Shown here piece by piece: positions 51,169 through 58,722 of a stretch of 64,000 nucleotides of DNA. Both the position numbers and the translations under genes were made by a program. The notes beneath the pieces were generated by a model. It ran no database searches, was not told the DNA's origin, and saw nothing but the letters and a program-made list of their open reading frames with translations. The DNA lies in NCBI GenBank assembly GCA_000720375.1, contig JOAA01000009.1:248001-312000 (forward strand), in the 5' to 3' direction. Within the stretch, counting starts at the first letter, position 1. Every line of letters starts with the position of its first letter. The stretch comes from Rhodococcus rhodnii. Its GTDB lineage: Bacteria; Actinomycetota; Actinomycetes; Mycobacteriales; Pseudonocardiaceae.

Positions 51169-52299
51169 TCAGACCACGTTGTGTTCCGGCCGGATCGCCT
51201 CGGCGGCGAACCGCGTGACGTCCAAAGAGGACACGTCGACCACCGGGGTGCGGCCGAGCACGAGGTCGCGCATGACCTCGCCGATCGCCGGTCCCTGCAG
51301 GAAACCGTGGCCGGAGAACCCGGTGGCGTACAAGAACCTGCTGACCTCACGCGACTCGCCGACGATCGCGTTGTGGTCGGGCGACACCTCGTACAGGCCG
51401 GCCCAGCCGTGGGTGATGCCGATCTCGGTCAGGCTGGGCGCCCGCCTGTCCGCCGCGGCCGCGAGCCTTTCCAGCCATTCGTCCGATACATGTGTGTGGA
51501 ACCCGAATTCCTGGTCAGGATCGGACATTCCGACCAACAGCCCCGGCCCTTCCGGGTGGAAGTAGAAACTCGTGCCGAAGTCGATCGTGAACGGCAGGTC
51601 CGCCGGCACGGAAACCGGTTCGGTGACACGAATCTGCCTGCGCAACGGCCGCACTGGCAACGGAACCCCGACCATGTCGCCGATCGCGGCCGACCACGCG
51701 CCGGCCGCGCACACGACCGTCGATGTCGAGATGAACTCCCGATCGGTCTGTACGCCAACGATTTCGCCGCCGTTGACGGCGATTCCCGTGACTGTGCGAT
51801 GTTGACGGATGTCCGCGCCCAATCGCCTTGCGGCGCTTGCGTATCCCTGGACGACGGCTTCGGGCGTGCAGTGACCGTCGCGTGGGGAGAAGGCCGCGCC
51901 GAGCAAGCCTTCGGTCGAGATCAACGGCGAGAGTTGCCGCGCCTCCTCGGCCGAGATCATCCGGCTCGGCACACCCAACGAGTTCTGCAAGTCCACACTG
52001 GTCTGGAACGCCGCCATGTCGTCGGCATTGTCAAGCAGGAACAGATATCCGTGCTGCCGCAGGTCGATCTCGGCGCCCGGCCGCGTGCCGAACCGCTCGA
52101 ACGCCGCGAGACTCCGCAGGCCCAACGCGATGTTCACCGGGTCGGAGAACGTCGCCCGCACGCCGCCCGCCGCGCGGCTGGTGCTGCCGGAGGCGAGCGT
52201 ATCCCGCTCCAGCAGCACCACGCTGACACCGGCTTCGGCGAGGTGGAACGCGGTACTCGCGCCCACCACGCCGCCACCGACGACCACGACCTCCGTCAC
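51169..52299 (-). CDS. FAD-dependent amine/D-amino-acid oxidase (DadA/glycine oxidase-like)
   Basis: A 376-residue flavoprotein of the DAO superfamily. The N-terminal Rossmann motif VVVGGGVVGASTAFHLAEAG and LLERDTLASGSTSRAAGG bind FAD, and ATGFSGHGFLQGPAIGEVM near the C-terminus is the conserved flavin-contacting segment. It should deaminate an amino acid or N-methylated amine to an imine or aldehyde. Its start overlaps the stop of the aldehyde dehydrogenase (4 nt), suggesting a two-step amine-to-acid pathway. Confidence 0.87.
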   Translation of the reverse strand: MTEVVVVGGGVVGASTAFHLAEAGVSVVLLERDTLASGSTSRAAGGVRATFSDPVNIALGLRSLAAFERFGTRPGAEIDLRQHGYLFLLDNADDMAAFQTSVDLQNSLGVPSRMISAEEARQLSPLISTEGLLGAAFSPRDGHCTPEAVVQGYASAARRLGADIRQHRTVTGIAVNGGEIVGVQTDREFISTSTVVCAAGAWSAAIGDMVGVPLPVRPLRRQIRVTEPVSVPADLPFTIDFGTSFYFHPEGPGLLVGMSDPDQEFGFHTHVSDEWLERLAAAADRRAPSLTEIGITHGWAGLYEVSPDHNAIVGESREVSRFLYATGFSGHGFLQGPAIGEVMRDLVLGRTPVVDVSSLDVTRFAAEAIRPEHNVV

Positions 52300-53849
52300 A
52301 GGCGGAAGTCCTCATCCGGCTGGATCTCGGCCACGTCCATCTGCGCCTTCTGCAGCTTGCCGGAGAAGTCCCAGTTCATCGACTGCCACCGGGTGAACTG
52401 GTCCAGCACCCAGATACCCGACTGGCGGCTGCCGTTGCCGGACTTTCCGTTGCCGCCGAAGGGAAGATGCGCTTCGGCGCCGGACGTCGAGTTGTTCACG
52501 CTGACCATGCCGGCGCCGATGCCTTGCCGGTAACGGAAAGCGGTCGTCGGGTTGGTCGTGTAGACCGAAGAGGACAGTCCGTAACCCGGCTTGTTCGCCA
52601 GCTCGATCGCCTCATCGAGGGACTGGTACGTGGTCACGCCGACGATCGGGCCGAACGTCTCCTCAAGGAAGACCCGGTCGTCCGGCTTGACGCCGTCCAG
52701 GATCACCGGGTGGTAGAACAGGCCCTTCGACGGGTCGCCGACGAAACCGTCACGCGGGTTGTCCGCGGTGATCCGGCCGGTACCGGTCGAGCCCAGCACG
52801 GTGTGGTGCTCGCCGATCCACCCGAGGTACTGCTCGTAGGACTTGGCGAACTTCTCGTCCAGCAACGGTCCGAAAAGGACATCGTCACCCGGTTCACCTG
52901 CCTTGGCGGCCTTGACCGCCGCGTCGAACCGCCGGACGAACTCGTCGTGCACGCTCTCGTGGACGATCACCGTGCCCAGCGAGGTGCAACGCTGCCCGGC
53001 CGTGCCGAAGCCGGAGAACAGCGCGCCTTCCACGGCCAGATCGAGGTCGGCGTCCTCGGTGATCACCATCGGGTTCTTGCCGCCGAGTTCGAGACACGGC
53101 GACTGCAGGTGCCGTCCGCACAGCTCGCCGATCTTCGTGCCGACCGCGCTCGACCCGGTGAACCCGACCTTGTCGACCAGCCTGGCCGCAAGCGAATCCC
53201 GCAGACCGTCGAAAGTGGACTGTCCATCCGCGAAGACGAGGTTCAGCACGCCCTTGGGCAGCCCGGCATGCCAGATCAGATCGGCGAACGCCTTCGCGCT
53301 GGCGGCGGCGTACTCCGCGGGCTTCCAGACAACCGCGTTGCCGCACAGCAGTGCGGGCACCAGATACCAGGACGGCACGGCGACAGGGAAGTTGCCGGCG
53401 GTGATGATCGTGGCGACACCGACCGGCACGCGGAACGTGAACAACTGCTTGTCCGGCATCTCCGACGGCACGGTCTGGCCGTAGAGCCGCCGTCCCTCGC
53501 CGAGGAAGAAGTCACACGTGTCCACGATTTCCTGGACCTCGCCGCGGGCCTCGGCGATGGGTTTGCCGATCTCCCGCGTGACGAGCTGAGCGAGCGTCTC
53601 CTTGTTGGCCGCGACCAACCGGCCAAGCGCGGCCACGAACTGGCCACGCACAGGCGCGGGCACGGCCGCCCATTCACGCTGCGCACGCCGTCCGGATTCA
53701 GCGGCCGCCTGCACCGCGTCGGCACCCGCCAAGCGGACCGTCGCCACGACGTCGTCGAGGTTCGAGGGGTTGCGCGACTCGTAGTCGGAGCCCTCGCCTG
53801 ACCAAGTTTTGCCTTCGATGATCGATTCGAGCGTCTGCGTCGACTTCAC
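52296..53849 (-). CDS. Aldehyde dehydrogenase
   Basis: A 517-residue NAD(P)-dependent aldehyde dehydrogenase. Glu254 in CLELGGKNPMVI and Cys288 in GTAGQRCTSLG are the catalytic residues, FTGSSAVGTKIG the cofactor turn, and LPFGGNGKSGNGSRQ the C-terminal active-site loop. The sequence type resembles aminoadipate-semialdehyde/P6C dehydrogenases and a conserved streptomycete clade. It is co-transcribed with a DadA-like oxidase, so it probably oxidises the aldehyde made by that enzyme. The GTG start has GGAG upstream. The IS element at 53883-55194 sits directly upstream and may have displaced its promoter. Confidence 0.9.
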   Translation of the reverse strand: MKSTQTLESIIEGKTWSGEGSDYESRNPSNLDDVVATVRLAGADAVQAAAESGRRAQREWAAVPAPVRGQFVAALGRLVAANKETLAQLVTREIGKPIAEARGEVQEIVDTCDFFLGEGRRLYGQTVPSEMPDKQLFTFRVPVGVATIITAGNFPVAVPSWYLVPALLCGNAVVWKPAEYAAASAKAFADLIWHAGLPKGVLNLVFADGQSTFDGLRDSLAARLVDKVGFTGSSAVGTKIGELCGRHLQSPCLELGGKNPMVITEDADLDLAVEGALFSGFGTAGQRCTSLGTVIVHESVHDEFVRRFDAAVKAAKAGEPGDDVLFGPLLDEKFAKSYEQYLGWIGEHHTVLGSTGTGRITADNPRDGFVGDPSKGLFYHPVILDGVKPDDRVFLEETFGPIVGVTTYQSLDEAIELANKPGYGLSSSVYTTNPTTAFRYRQGIGAGMVSVNNSTSGAEAHLPFGGNGKSGNGSRQSGIWVLDQFTRWQSMNWDFSGKLQKAQMDVAEIQPDEDFRL

Positions 53850-53882
53850 CTGAACTCCAATCGGCCAAAGCCTGGTCGTTTA

Positions 53883-55194
53883 CTCCTCGGCAGGAGCCGA
53901 TCCCGGCGTGTCCCATCGTATTGGCATAGATCGACACTACGATGACCAGAGTGAAGCAGGTGGTGCAGGTACGGTTGCTGCCAACGCTTTCGCAGGCGTC
54001 GGCGCTGCTGGATACCCTGAATACTTGCAACACCGCGGCGTCGTGGTTGTCCAGGCAGATGCACACTGCTGGGACATTCCGGAAGTTCGATGTCCAGAAA
54101 CGCTTCTACGCCGCGTTGCGGGAGCGGTTCGGGCTGGCGGCACAGCCGGCGATCCGAGTGATCGGCAAAACCTGTGACGCGTACTCGACGTTGCGGGCCA
54201 ACCTGACAGCTGGGAACTACGGACGGCCCGGGTCGGAGCGTCGCCGGAAGGTCGAGGCCAGCCCGGTCGTGTTCCGCGCGCAAGCGGCGCAGCCGTTCGA
54301 CGCCCGCTGCCTGTCCTGGCGGCTGGGTGATACGGGCCGCGACGGCATGGTGTCGATCTGGACCACCGCCGGGCGGCTGCGCAATGTGCGGATCATGGGA
54401 AACCCCGCGCATGTGGCCCTGTTGCGCTCTCGACCTGCGATCGGAGAGACCGATCTGCTCTGCCGCGACGGTGTATGGCTACTGCACGCCGTTGTCGACA
54501 GTCCTGAGACGCCCCAACGGGAACCCAAGAATGGGTTCCTTGGCGTCGATATGGGGATCGTGAACATCGCGACCACATCGGACGATGACCGGATGTCCGG
54601 GGCGCGCTTGACCCGTTATCGCAAGCGGCAGCAGCGGATCCGAAAACGGTTGCGGGCCAGGAAAACCTCCTCCGCTCGGCGGCTGCTGAAGAAACGCCGC
54701 CGCAAAGAAAACCGGTTCGCGACAGACATGAACCATCAGATCAGCAAACGCATCGTGGCCGAGGCTGAACGCACCGGACGCGGCATCGCCATCGAAAACC
54801 TCAATGGCATCCGCGAGCGGGTACGGCTTCGCAAGCCCCAACGGGTCACACTGCACTCCTGGGCTTTCGCCCAGCTCGGCCAGTACCTGAGCTACAAAGC
54901 ACGGCGGGCCGGGGTGGTGCTCGTGCAGGTCGACCCTGCCTACACCTCGCAGCAATGCCACCGCTGCGGTTGGATCGACAAGAAGAACCGGCGCTCGCAA
55001 GCGTCGTTTATCTGTGGCCGGTGCGGCTTCGTTGGGCACGCCGACCACAACGCGGCACACAACATCGCAGCTCGCGGTGCGGTGTGCTGGGGCGAAGTCA
55101 TGCGTCCACACGCAGCGCCCACCCTGGCAACCAGCTAGGGCGGCAGCAGCAAGCCTATTGGCACCTCGCAACGGGAGGTTCGGGCGGAACGCCC
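53883..55194 (+). mobile_element. IS605/IS607-type element with TnpB only
   Basis: The boundaries are approximate and set by subterminal hairpins: CTCCT-CGGC-AGGAG at 53883-53896 on the left and GGGCG-GAA-CGCCC at 55182-55194 on the right. The only gene is tnpB; no Y1 (TnpA) or serine transposase gene is present, so the element cannot move unless one is supplied in trans. It separates the aldehyde dehydrogenase operon from the BVMO operon. No target-site duplication is expected for this class. Confidence 0.7.
53942..55138 (+). CDS. tnpB: TnpB RNA-guided nuclease (IS605 OrfB family)
   Basis: A 398-residue TnpB. The split RuvC active site is intact: Asp203 in GVDMGIVNIAT, Glu285 in IAIENLNGIRE, and Asp368 in GHADHNAAHN. 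The zinc ribbon is complete with Cys339/342 in CHRCG and Cys358/361 in CGRCG. An Arg/Lys-rich helical region (RYRKRQQRIRKRLRARK) provides nucleic-acid binding. TnpB cleaves DNA next to a short TAM under guidance of an omega-RNA made from the element's right end. It is the sole gene of the element. ATG start at 53942, matching the usual family N-terminus. Confidence 0.92.
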   Translation: MTRVKQVVQVRLLPTLSQASALLDTLNTCNTAASWLSRQMHTAGTFRKFDVQKRFYAALRERFGLAAQPAIRVIGKTCDAYSTLRANLTAGNYGRPGSERRRKVEASPVVFRAQAAQPFDARCLSWRLGDTGRDGMVSIWTTAGRLRNVRIMGNPAHVALLRSRPAIGETDLLCRDGVWLLHAVVDSPETPQREPKNGFLGVDMGIVNIATTSDDDRMSGARLTRYRKRQQRIRKRLRARKTSSARRLLKKRRRKENRFATDMNHQISKRIVAEAERTGRGIAIENLNGIRERVRLRKPQRVTLHSWAFAQLGQYLSYKARRAGVVLVQVDPAYTSQQCHRCGWIDKKNRRSQASFICGRCGFVGHADHNAAHNIAARGAVCWGEVMRPHAAPTLATS

Positions 55195-55200
55195 CTTCGT
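55040..55200 (+). ncRNA. Candidate omega-RNA scaffold at the right end
   Basis: In TnpB elements the guide RNA overlaps the 3' end of tnpB and stops at the right end. This stretch contains the last codons of tnpB and a 60-nt tail with nested hairpins, GTTC-GGGCG-GAAC and GGGCG-GAA-CGCCC (55182-55194). The guide would be the first bases after the right end, near 55195-55215, but the exact boundary is unknown. Confidence 0.4.
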
Positions 55201-55211
55201 CCAGGAACGGG

Positions 55212-56645
55212 TCATGATCGTAGGTCATACGAGGCCCGGTCCGAGGTCTTTGTCCGCCGGTCGTACTCCGAAACCAGTCCCGGCCAGTTGCTGACCACCC
55301 GGCCGGTCGACGTCCGATACCAGCTGTCGCAGGACGTCCACACGGTGTCGGCGAGGCGGCGCTGCATCTCCTCGTCGAACTTCTCCGCCACTTCGGACCG
55401 TACCTCGAGCGACTGCCCGGGCCGGAGATAACGGACCAACCTGGTGATGTAGCGAGCCTGGCGTTCGAGCATGTAGATGATCGACCCGCCGCCGAGGTTG
55501 GTGTTGGGGCCGTACATCAGGAACAGGTTGGGGAATCCGGGTACCGAGATTCCCAGATACGCCCTCGGTCCCTTGGCCCACGCGTCAGCCCGCAGATCCT
55601 GGCCGTCGCGGCCGCGAATCTCCATCGGCGCAAGGAAATCCCTGGTGTCGAAACCGGTACCGAAGATGATCGTGTCGACCTGGTGCTCCACACCGTCTTC
55701 AGTGCGCACGCCACGCGGGGTGATCTCGGTGATCCGGGTGGTTTCCAGGCGCACGTTCGGCTTGGTCAGTGCGGGGTAGTAGTCGGCGGCGAACAGGATC
55801 CGCTTGCACCCGGCCGGATAGTCCGGCGTGAGCTTGGCACGCAGTTCCGGGTCCCTGACCTGGAGCCGAAGCAACCCCAGCGCGAGCGTTTCGAACGTCT
55901 TGGCGATGACGTGGTTACCGATCCAGCCCTTGGTCATGACCTCGCAGACCGCCCAGATCCCACCGCGACCGGCCAACCGCGTCCGCGGAAAACGCCGGAA
56001 CAGGTCGTGATGCCAACGCCGATACCGCCGATCGAGCTTCGGCAGGACGTAGGGTGCGGTGCGCTGGAACAGCTTCAGCGTGCGGACCAACGGCTGGATC
56101 CGCGGTACGAACTGGATCGCGCTGGCGCCGGTGCCGATCACGGCGACGCGCTTGCCGGTCAGGTCATGATCATGGTCCCAGTGCGCGGAGTGGAACATGT
56201 GGCCCTGGAACGTGTCCATGCCGGAGATGTCCGGCAGCGCGGGCCGGGAAAGCTGGCCGACTGCCGGAATGAGCACGTCGAACTCGAGCTTCTCGCCGTC
56301 GGTCGTGGTCACCCGCCAACGCCCGTCGTACTCGGCTTTCGCGACCTCGGTCTGGTAGCGGATGAGCTCGTCGATGCCGTACTTCTTGGCGACGCCCCGC
56401 AGGTACTCCTGGATCTCCGCCTGGCCGGAGTACCTCTTGGGCCACGAGTGGTTCGATTCGTAGGAGAAGCTGTACAGCGGCGACGGGATGTCACAGGCCG
56501 CGCCCGGATACGTGTTCTCCCGCCACACTCCGCCCATCTCGGCGGCCTTCTCCAGCAAGGTGACGTCGGTGACCCCGGCTCGTCGCAGCTCGATGGCGAC
56601 ACCGATCCCGGCGAACCCCGACCCGATGATCCCAACCTTGGTCAT
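55212..56645 (-). CDS. Baeyer-Villiger-type flavin monooxygenase
   Basis: A 477-residue NADPH- and FAD-dependent monooxygenase. The first Rossmann motif is GIIGSGFAGIGVAIELRRAG, the BVMO fingerprint is FQGHMFHSAHWD (about 146), and the second Rossmann motif is VAVIGTGASAIQFVP. GPNTNLGGGSIIYMLE near the end is typical of the EthA/cyclohexanone-monooxygenase-like group. It should insert oxygen next to a ketone or oxidise a heteroatom. It overlaps the DUF2993 gene by 4 nt. The tail DRASYDLRS runs into the flank of the IS element, so the last few residues may be altered by the insertion. Confidence 0.88.
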   Translation of the reverse strand: MTKVGIIGSGFAGIGVAIELRRAGVTDVTLLEKAAEMGGVWRENTYPGAACDIPSPLYSFSYESNHSWPKRYSGQAEIQEYLRGVAKKYGIDELIRYQTEVAKAEYDGRWRVTTTDGEKLEFDVLIPAVGQLSRPALPDISGMDTFQGHMFHSAHWDHDHDLTGKRVAVIGTGASAIQFVPRIQPLVRTLKLFQRTAPYVLPKLDRRYRRWHHDLFRRFPRTRLAGRGGIWAVCEVMTKGWIGNHVIAKTFETLALGLLRLQVRDPELRAKLTPDYPAGCKRILFAADYYPALTKPNVRLETTRITEITPRGVRTEDGVEHQVDTIIFGTGFDTRDFLAPMEIRGRDGQDLRADAWAKGPRAYLGISVPGFPNLFLMYGPNTNLGGGSIIYMLERQARYITRLVRYLRPGQSLEVRSEVAEKFDEEMQRRLADTVWTSCDSWYRTSTGRVVSNWPGLVSEYDRRTKTSDRASYDLRS

Positions 56646-57424
56646 TCGTTGACGTTATCTCGTCCAGGGAATTGCGGAAGGGTGAATGTGGCCGCGGCGG
56701 TCGCGAGCCACGTGAGCAGGTCGGTCAGCGGGATCTTCTCGTGCCACCGCTCGGCCTCGCCACGCAGCACGAGCTTGCTCGCACCCAGCTCGACCTCGGT
56801 CAGCCGCAGACCACGCGGCAGGTCAGGGATCTCGATGACCGTGGGCCGGAGCTTCTCGGCGCTGCGAAACCGCATCGTCCGCAACTGCAGGACCTTCGGC
56901 TTGAGGTGCACGCAATCGCCGACGACGGCCGGCTCGACCTCGATGTGCCCCCAGGTGCGGCGCGGCGCCCACTTCACCCGCATGACGGCGTCCTCGCCGA
57001 TGTCCACGACGAGATCGGGCTGCAGCTCCGCGACCTTCGCCTTCACCACGTCGGCGGCCAGCGTGATCTCCACGGACACCTCGTCGGCCCGCACATTCGG
57101 CGACGGCAACGACTGGAACTGCACCTTGCTGGCGATGATCGCCAGCTGCTGGACAGGAGTGCCGGGCCAGGCCACATCGACGGCGACGATCCGGACACTG
57201 GGCACCTGCCCGAGCGCCAAACCGACGGTGTCCAGTTCCGTGTCGATTTCGACAGGTGTGAGGGTGACGTCCGCGTCACCGACCCGCATCGTCAACTCAC
57301 GGCCGATGACCCGGTCACCCGCGGCACGGACGGCGGCCTGCAGCACCGCAGCCGGACTGCCCGACGACATCAGGGCCTTGCCTGCGGCGAACAGGCCCTC
57401 CAGCTCGCGCCACGGCCAGGTCAC
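56642..57424 (-). CDS. DUF2993 (LmeA-like) lipid-binding protein
   Basis: A 260-residue DUF2993 protein. The fold pattern of alternating strands and the SPNVRADEVSVEITLAADVV and VKPKVLQLRTMRF-like stretches match LmeA-type proteins that bind acidic phospholipids. Unlike mycobacterial LmeA it has no signal peptide, so it should be cytosolic or peripheral. It is flanked with 4-nt overlaps by a 56-residue protein upstream and the BVMO downstream, forming a three-gene operon. Confidence 0.8.
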   Translation of the reverse strand: MTWPWRELEGLFAAGKALMSSGSPAAVLQAAVRAAGDRVIGRELTMRVGDADVTLTPVEIDTELDTVGLALGQVPSVRIVAVDVAWPGTPVQQLAIIASKVQFQSLPSPNVRADEVSVEITLAADVVKAKVAELQPDLVVDIGEDAVMRVKWAPRRTWGHIEVEPAVVGDCVHLKPKVLQLRTMRFRSAEKLRPTVIEIPDLPRGLRLTEVELGASKLVLRGEAERWHEKIPLTDLLTWLATAAATFTLPQFPGRDNVNE

Positions 57425-57591
57425 TCGGCCGGATCCTCCGGCTCGTCCGGTTTCTTGGGCAAAGGCCGGATCCGGATCACGCCGGCGTCGAGGTCGAGCG
57501 AGCCAGGCTCGAACCGGTCACCGGTGCCCTGGTCATCCGAGCTCTCCTTGCGCAGCTTCCCCGGCCCGAAGAGCTCACCGAACTGTGCCAT
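57421..57591 (-). CDS. Small acidic protein of unknown function (56 aa)
   Basis: Starts MAQFGELFGPGKLRKESSD and ends PLPKKPDEPEDPAE. No TM segment or known motif. It is supported by high-GC codon usage, position as first gene of the DUF2993-BVMO operon, and a 4-nt overlap with the DUF2993 start. It looks like a conserved small partner of DUF2993 proteins, but that is inferred. Confidence 0.65.
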   Translation of the reverse strand: MAQFGELFGPGKLRKESSDDQGTGDRFEPGSLDLDAGVIRIRPLPKKPDEPEDPAE

Positions 57592-57640
57592 CCCTCTACG
57601 GTAGCGATTGTTGGCGTGTCCTGCGGGGTACCCGTGCTCG

Positions 57641-58141
57641 GTGGACGACGACAGAGACTTACTCCACCGGGCCAGGGCCGGCGCCCGTGAGCTGGTCCAC
57701 GTAGCCCGGGAAGGCGATACCAACGGCGTTTTCGACGCCCTGCGCAAGCTCACGGGGGATGAAGGCATCGTCGGCTCGGACACTCGGATGATCGTCGGCC
57801 AGCTCGTGTCCGCATCGGCACAGATGATGCTGTTGCGCGTGGGGACTCCACCGCCCGATGTCACGTACGCCGTGGATTTGCGGGACGAGGAAGAGTTCGC
57901 CGTCCCCATTGACGAGCTCGAGCCGCCGTTGCGGGCCACCGTCCGGGCTTTGCTCGCGGAGTTGAACGGGCGACCGGACGAGGCCGGATTCCAGCTGGAT
58001 TTGGCTTTGTCGGAGCAGACGGTTCCGACGACTTTGGATGTGGTCGTCCATTCGCTGCTGTGGACCATTGGGTTGTTGGAGTGGTGTGAGGAGGAACGGC
58101 AGCCTGCTCCGGCTTGGCTTTCCGTCCAGTCGTGCAATTGA
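57641..58141 (+). CDS. Hypothetical cytosolic protein
   Basis: A 166-residue soluble, acidic helical protein starting VDDDRDLLHRARAGARELVH and containing GDTNGVFDALRKL and LLAELNGRPDEAGFQLDLAL. I do not recognise the family. The GTG at 57641 was chosen to avoid a Cys/Pro-rich N-terminus; no strong ribosome site is visible. It is divergent from the small-protein operon and ends before a strong terminator. Confidence 0.6.
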   Translation: MDDDRDLLHRARAGARELVHVAREGDTNGVFDALRKLTGDEGIVGSDTRMIVGQLVSASAQMMLLRVGTPPPDVTYAVDLRDEEEFAVPIDELEPPLRATVRALLAELNGRPDEAGFQLDLALSEQTVPTTLDVVVHSLLWTIGLLEWCEEERQPAPAWLSVQSCN

Positions 58142-58207
58142 GGTCACGCCGATTTCGCGTGGCGAAGGCCGCGAATTTCCGGCGCGTAGGTCGAATCCCG
58201 ATAAAGC

Positions 58208-58243
58208 ATGAGAAAAGGCGGCCCGAAGGCCGCCCTTTCTCAT
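58208..58243. terminator. 36-bp bidirectional terminator
   Basis: ATGAGAAA-a-GGCGGCC-CGAA-GGCCGCC-c-TTTCTCAT: a 15-bp stem with one mismatch, a 4-nt loop and A/T flanks on both sides. It serves the convergent hypothetical gene (ends 58141) and antitoxin-like gene (ends 58252). Confidence 0.9.
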
Positions 58244-58251
58244 CACCACAG

Positions 58252-58485
58252 TCAGTAGGGACCGTGCTGACCACTGGGGCCGTGCTGACCACCCGGACCC
58301 GGACGCCGGACCTTGCGGACCGCGTTCTCGATCTGGTGGTGATACTTGCCCTTTGTCTGCCGGTCGACGAACTTGCCGGCCTTGTCGGCCATCCGGGCGA
58401 CCTTCTCAGGATTCTTCCTGGCGTACCGGCGGGCGGCCTCCGCCGCGCCGGCCAGCACGGTCAACTTCTTGAACAGTCCTGCCAT
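58252..58485 (-). CDS. MT0933/Rv0909-like antitoxin family protein
   Basis: A 77-residue basic protein. The core NPEKVARMADKAGKFVDRQT followed by KGKYHHQIENAVRKV matches the MT0933_antitox family (PF14013-like), small proteins annotated as antitoxins in mycobacteria. The tail is a GPGGQHGPSGQHGPY repeat. No toxin gene lies beside it, so it may not act in a toxin-antitoxin pair. The ATG at 58485 has GGAAGG 6 nt upstream. Confidence 0.78.
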   Translation of the reverse strand: MAGLFKKLTVLAGAAEAARRYARKNPEKVARMADKAGKFVDRQTKGKYHHQIENAVRKVRRPGPGGQHGPSGQHGPY

Positions 58486-58722
58486 GGCGAACCTTCCGCG
58501 AGCGGGTGCTTCCAAAGCCTTCAACGTCTCAAGTACCCAGTTGAGTTCCGCTCAAATCGCCCATTCGGCCGTATTGATCAACCCGGTCGGCTCACACGCC
58601 CACTTCACACCGGGCTCAGCCGTGCTCTGGCAGGCTCAACCAGCGATGGTCGGGTGCCGTCGAGGTCGAAGATCCGGCACAATGGCGCCCGCGTACGACG
58701 GTGAGGGCAAGGGGGACGGACT

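Noticed and set aside
55212..55260. Truncation of the BVMO gene by the IS element
   Set aside because: The protein has normal length and its conserved C-terminal motifs are complete; only the last few residues might differ.
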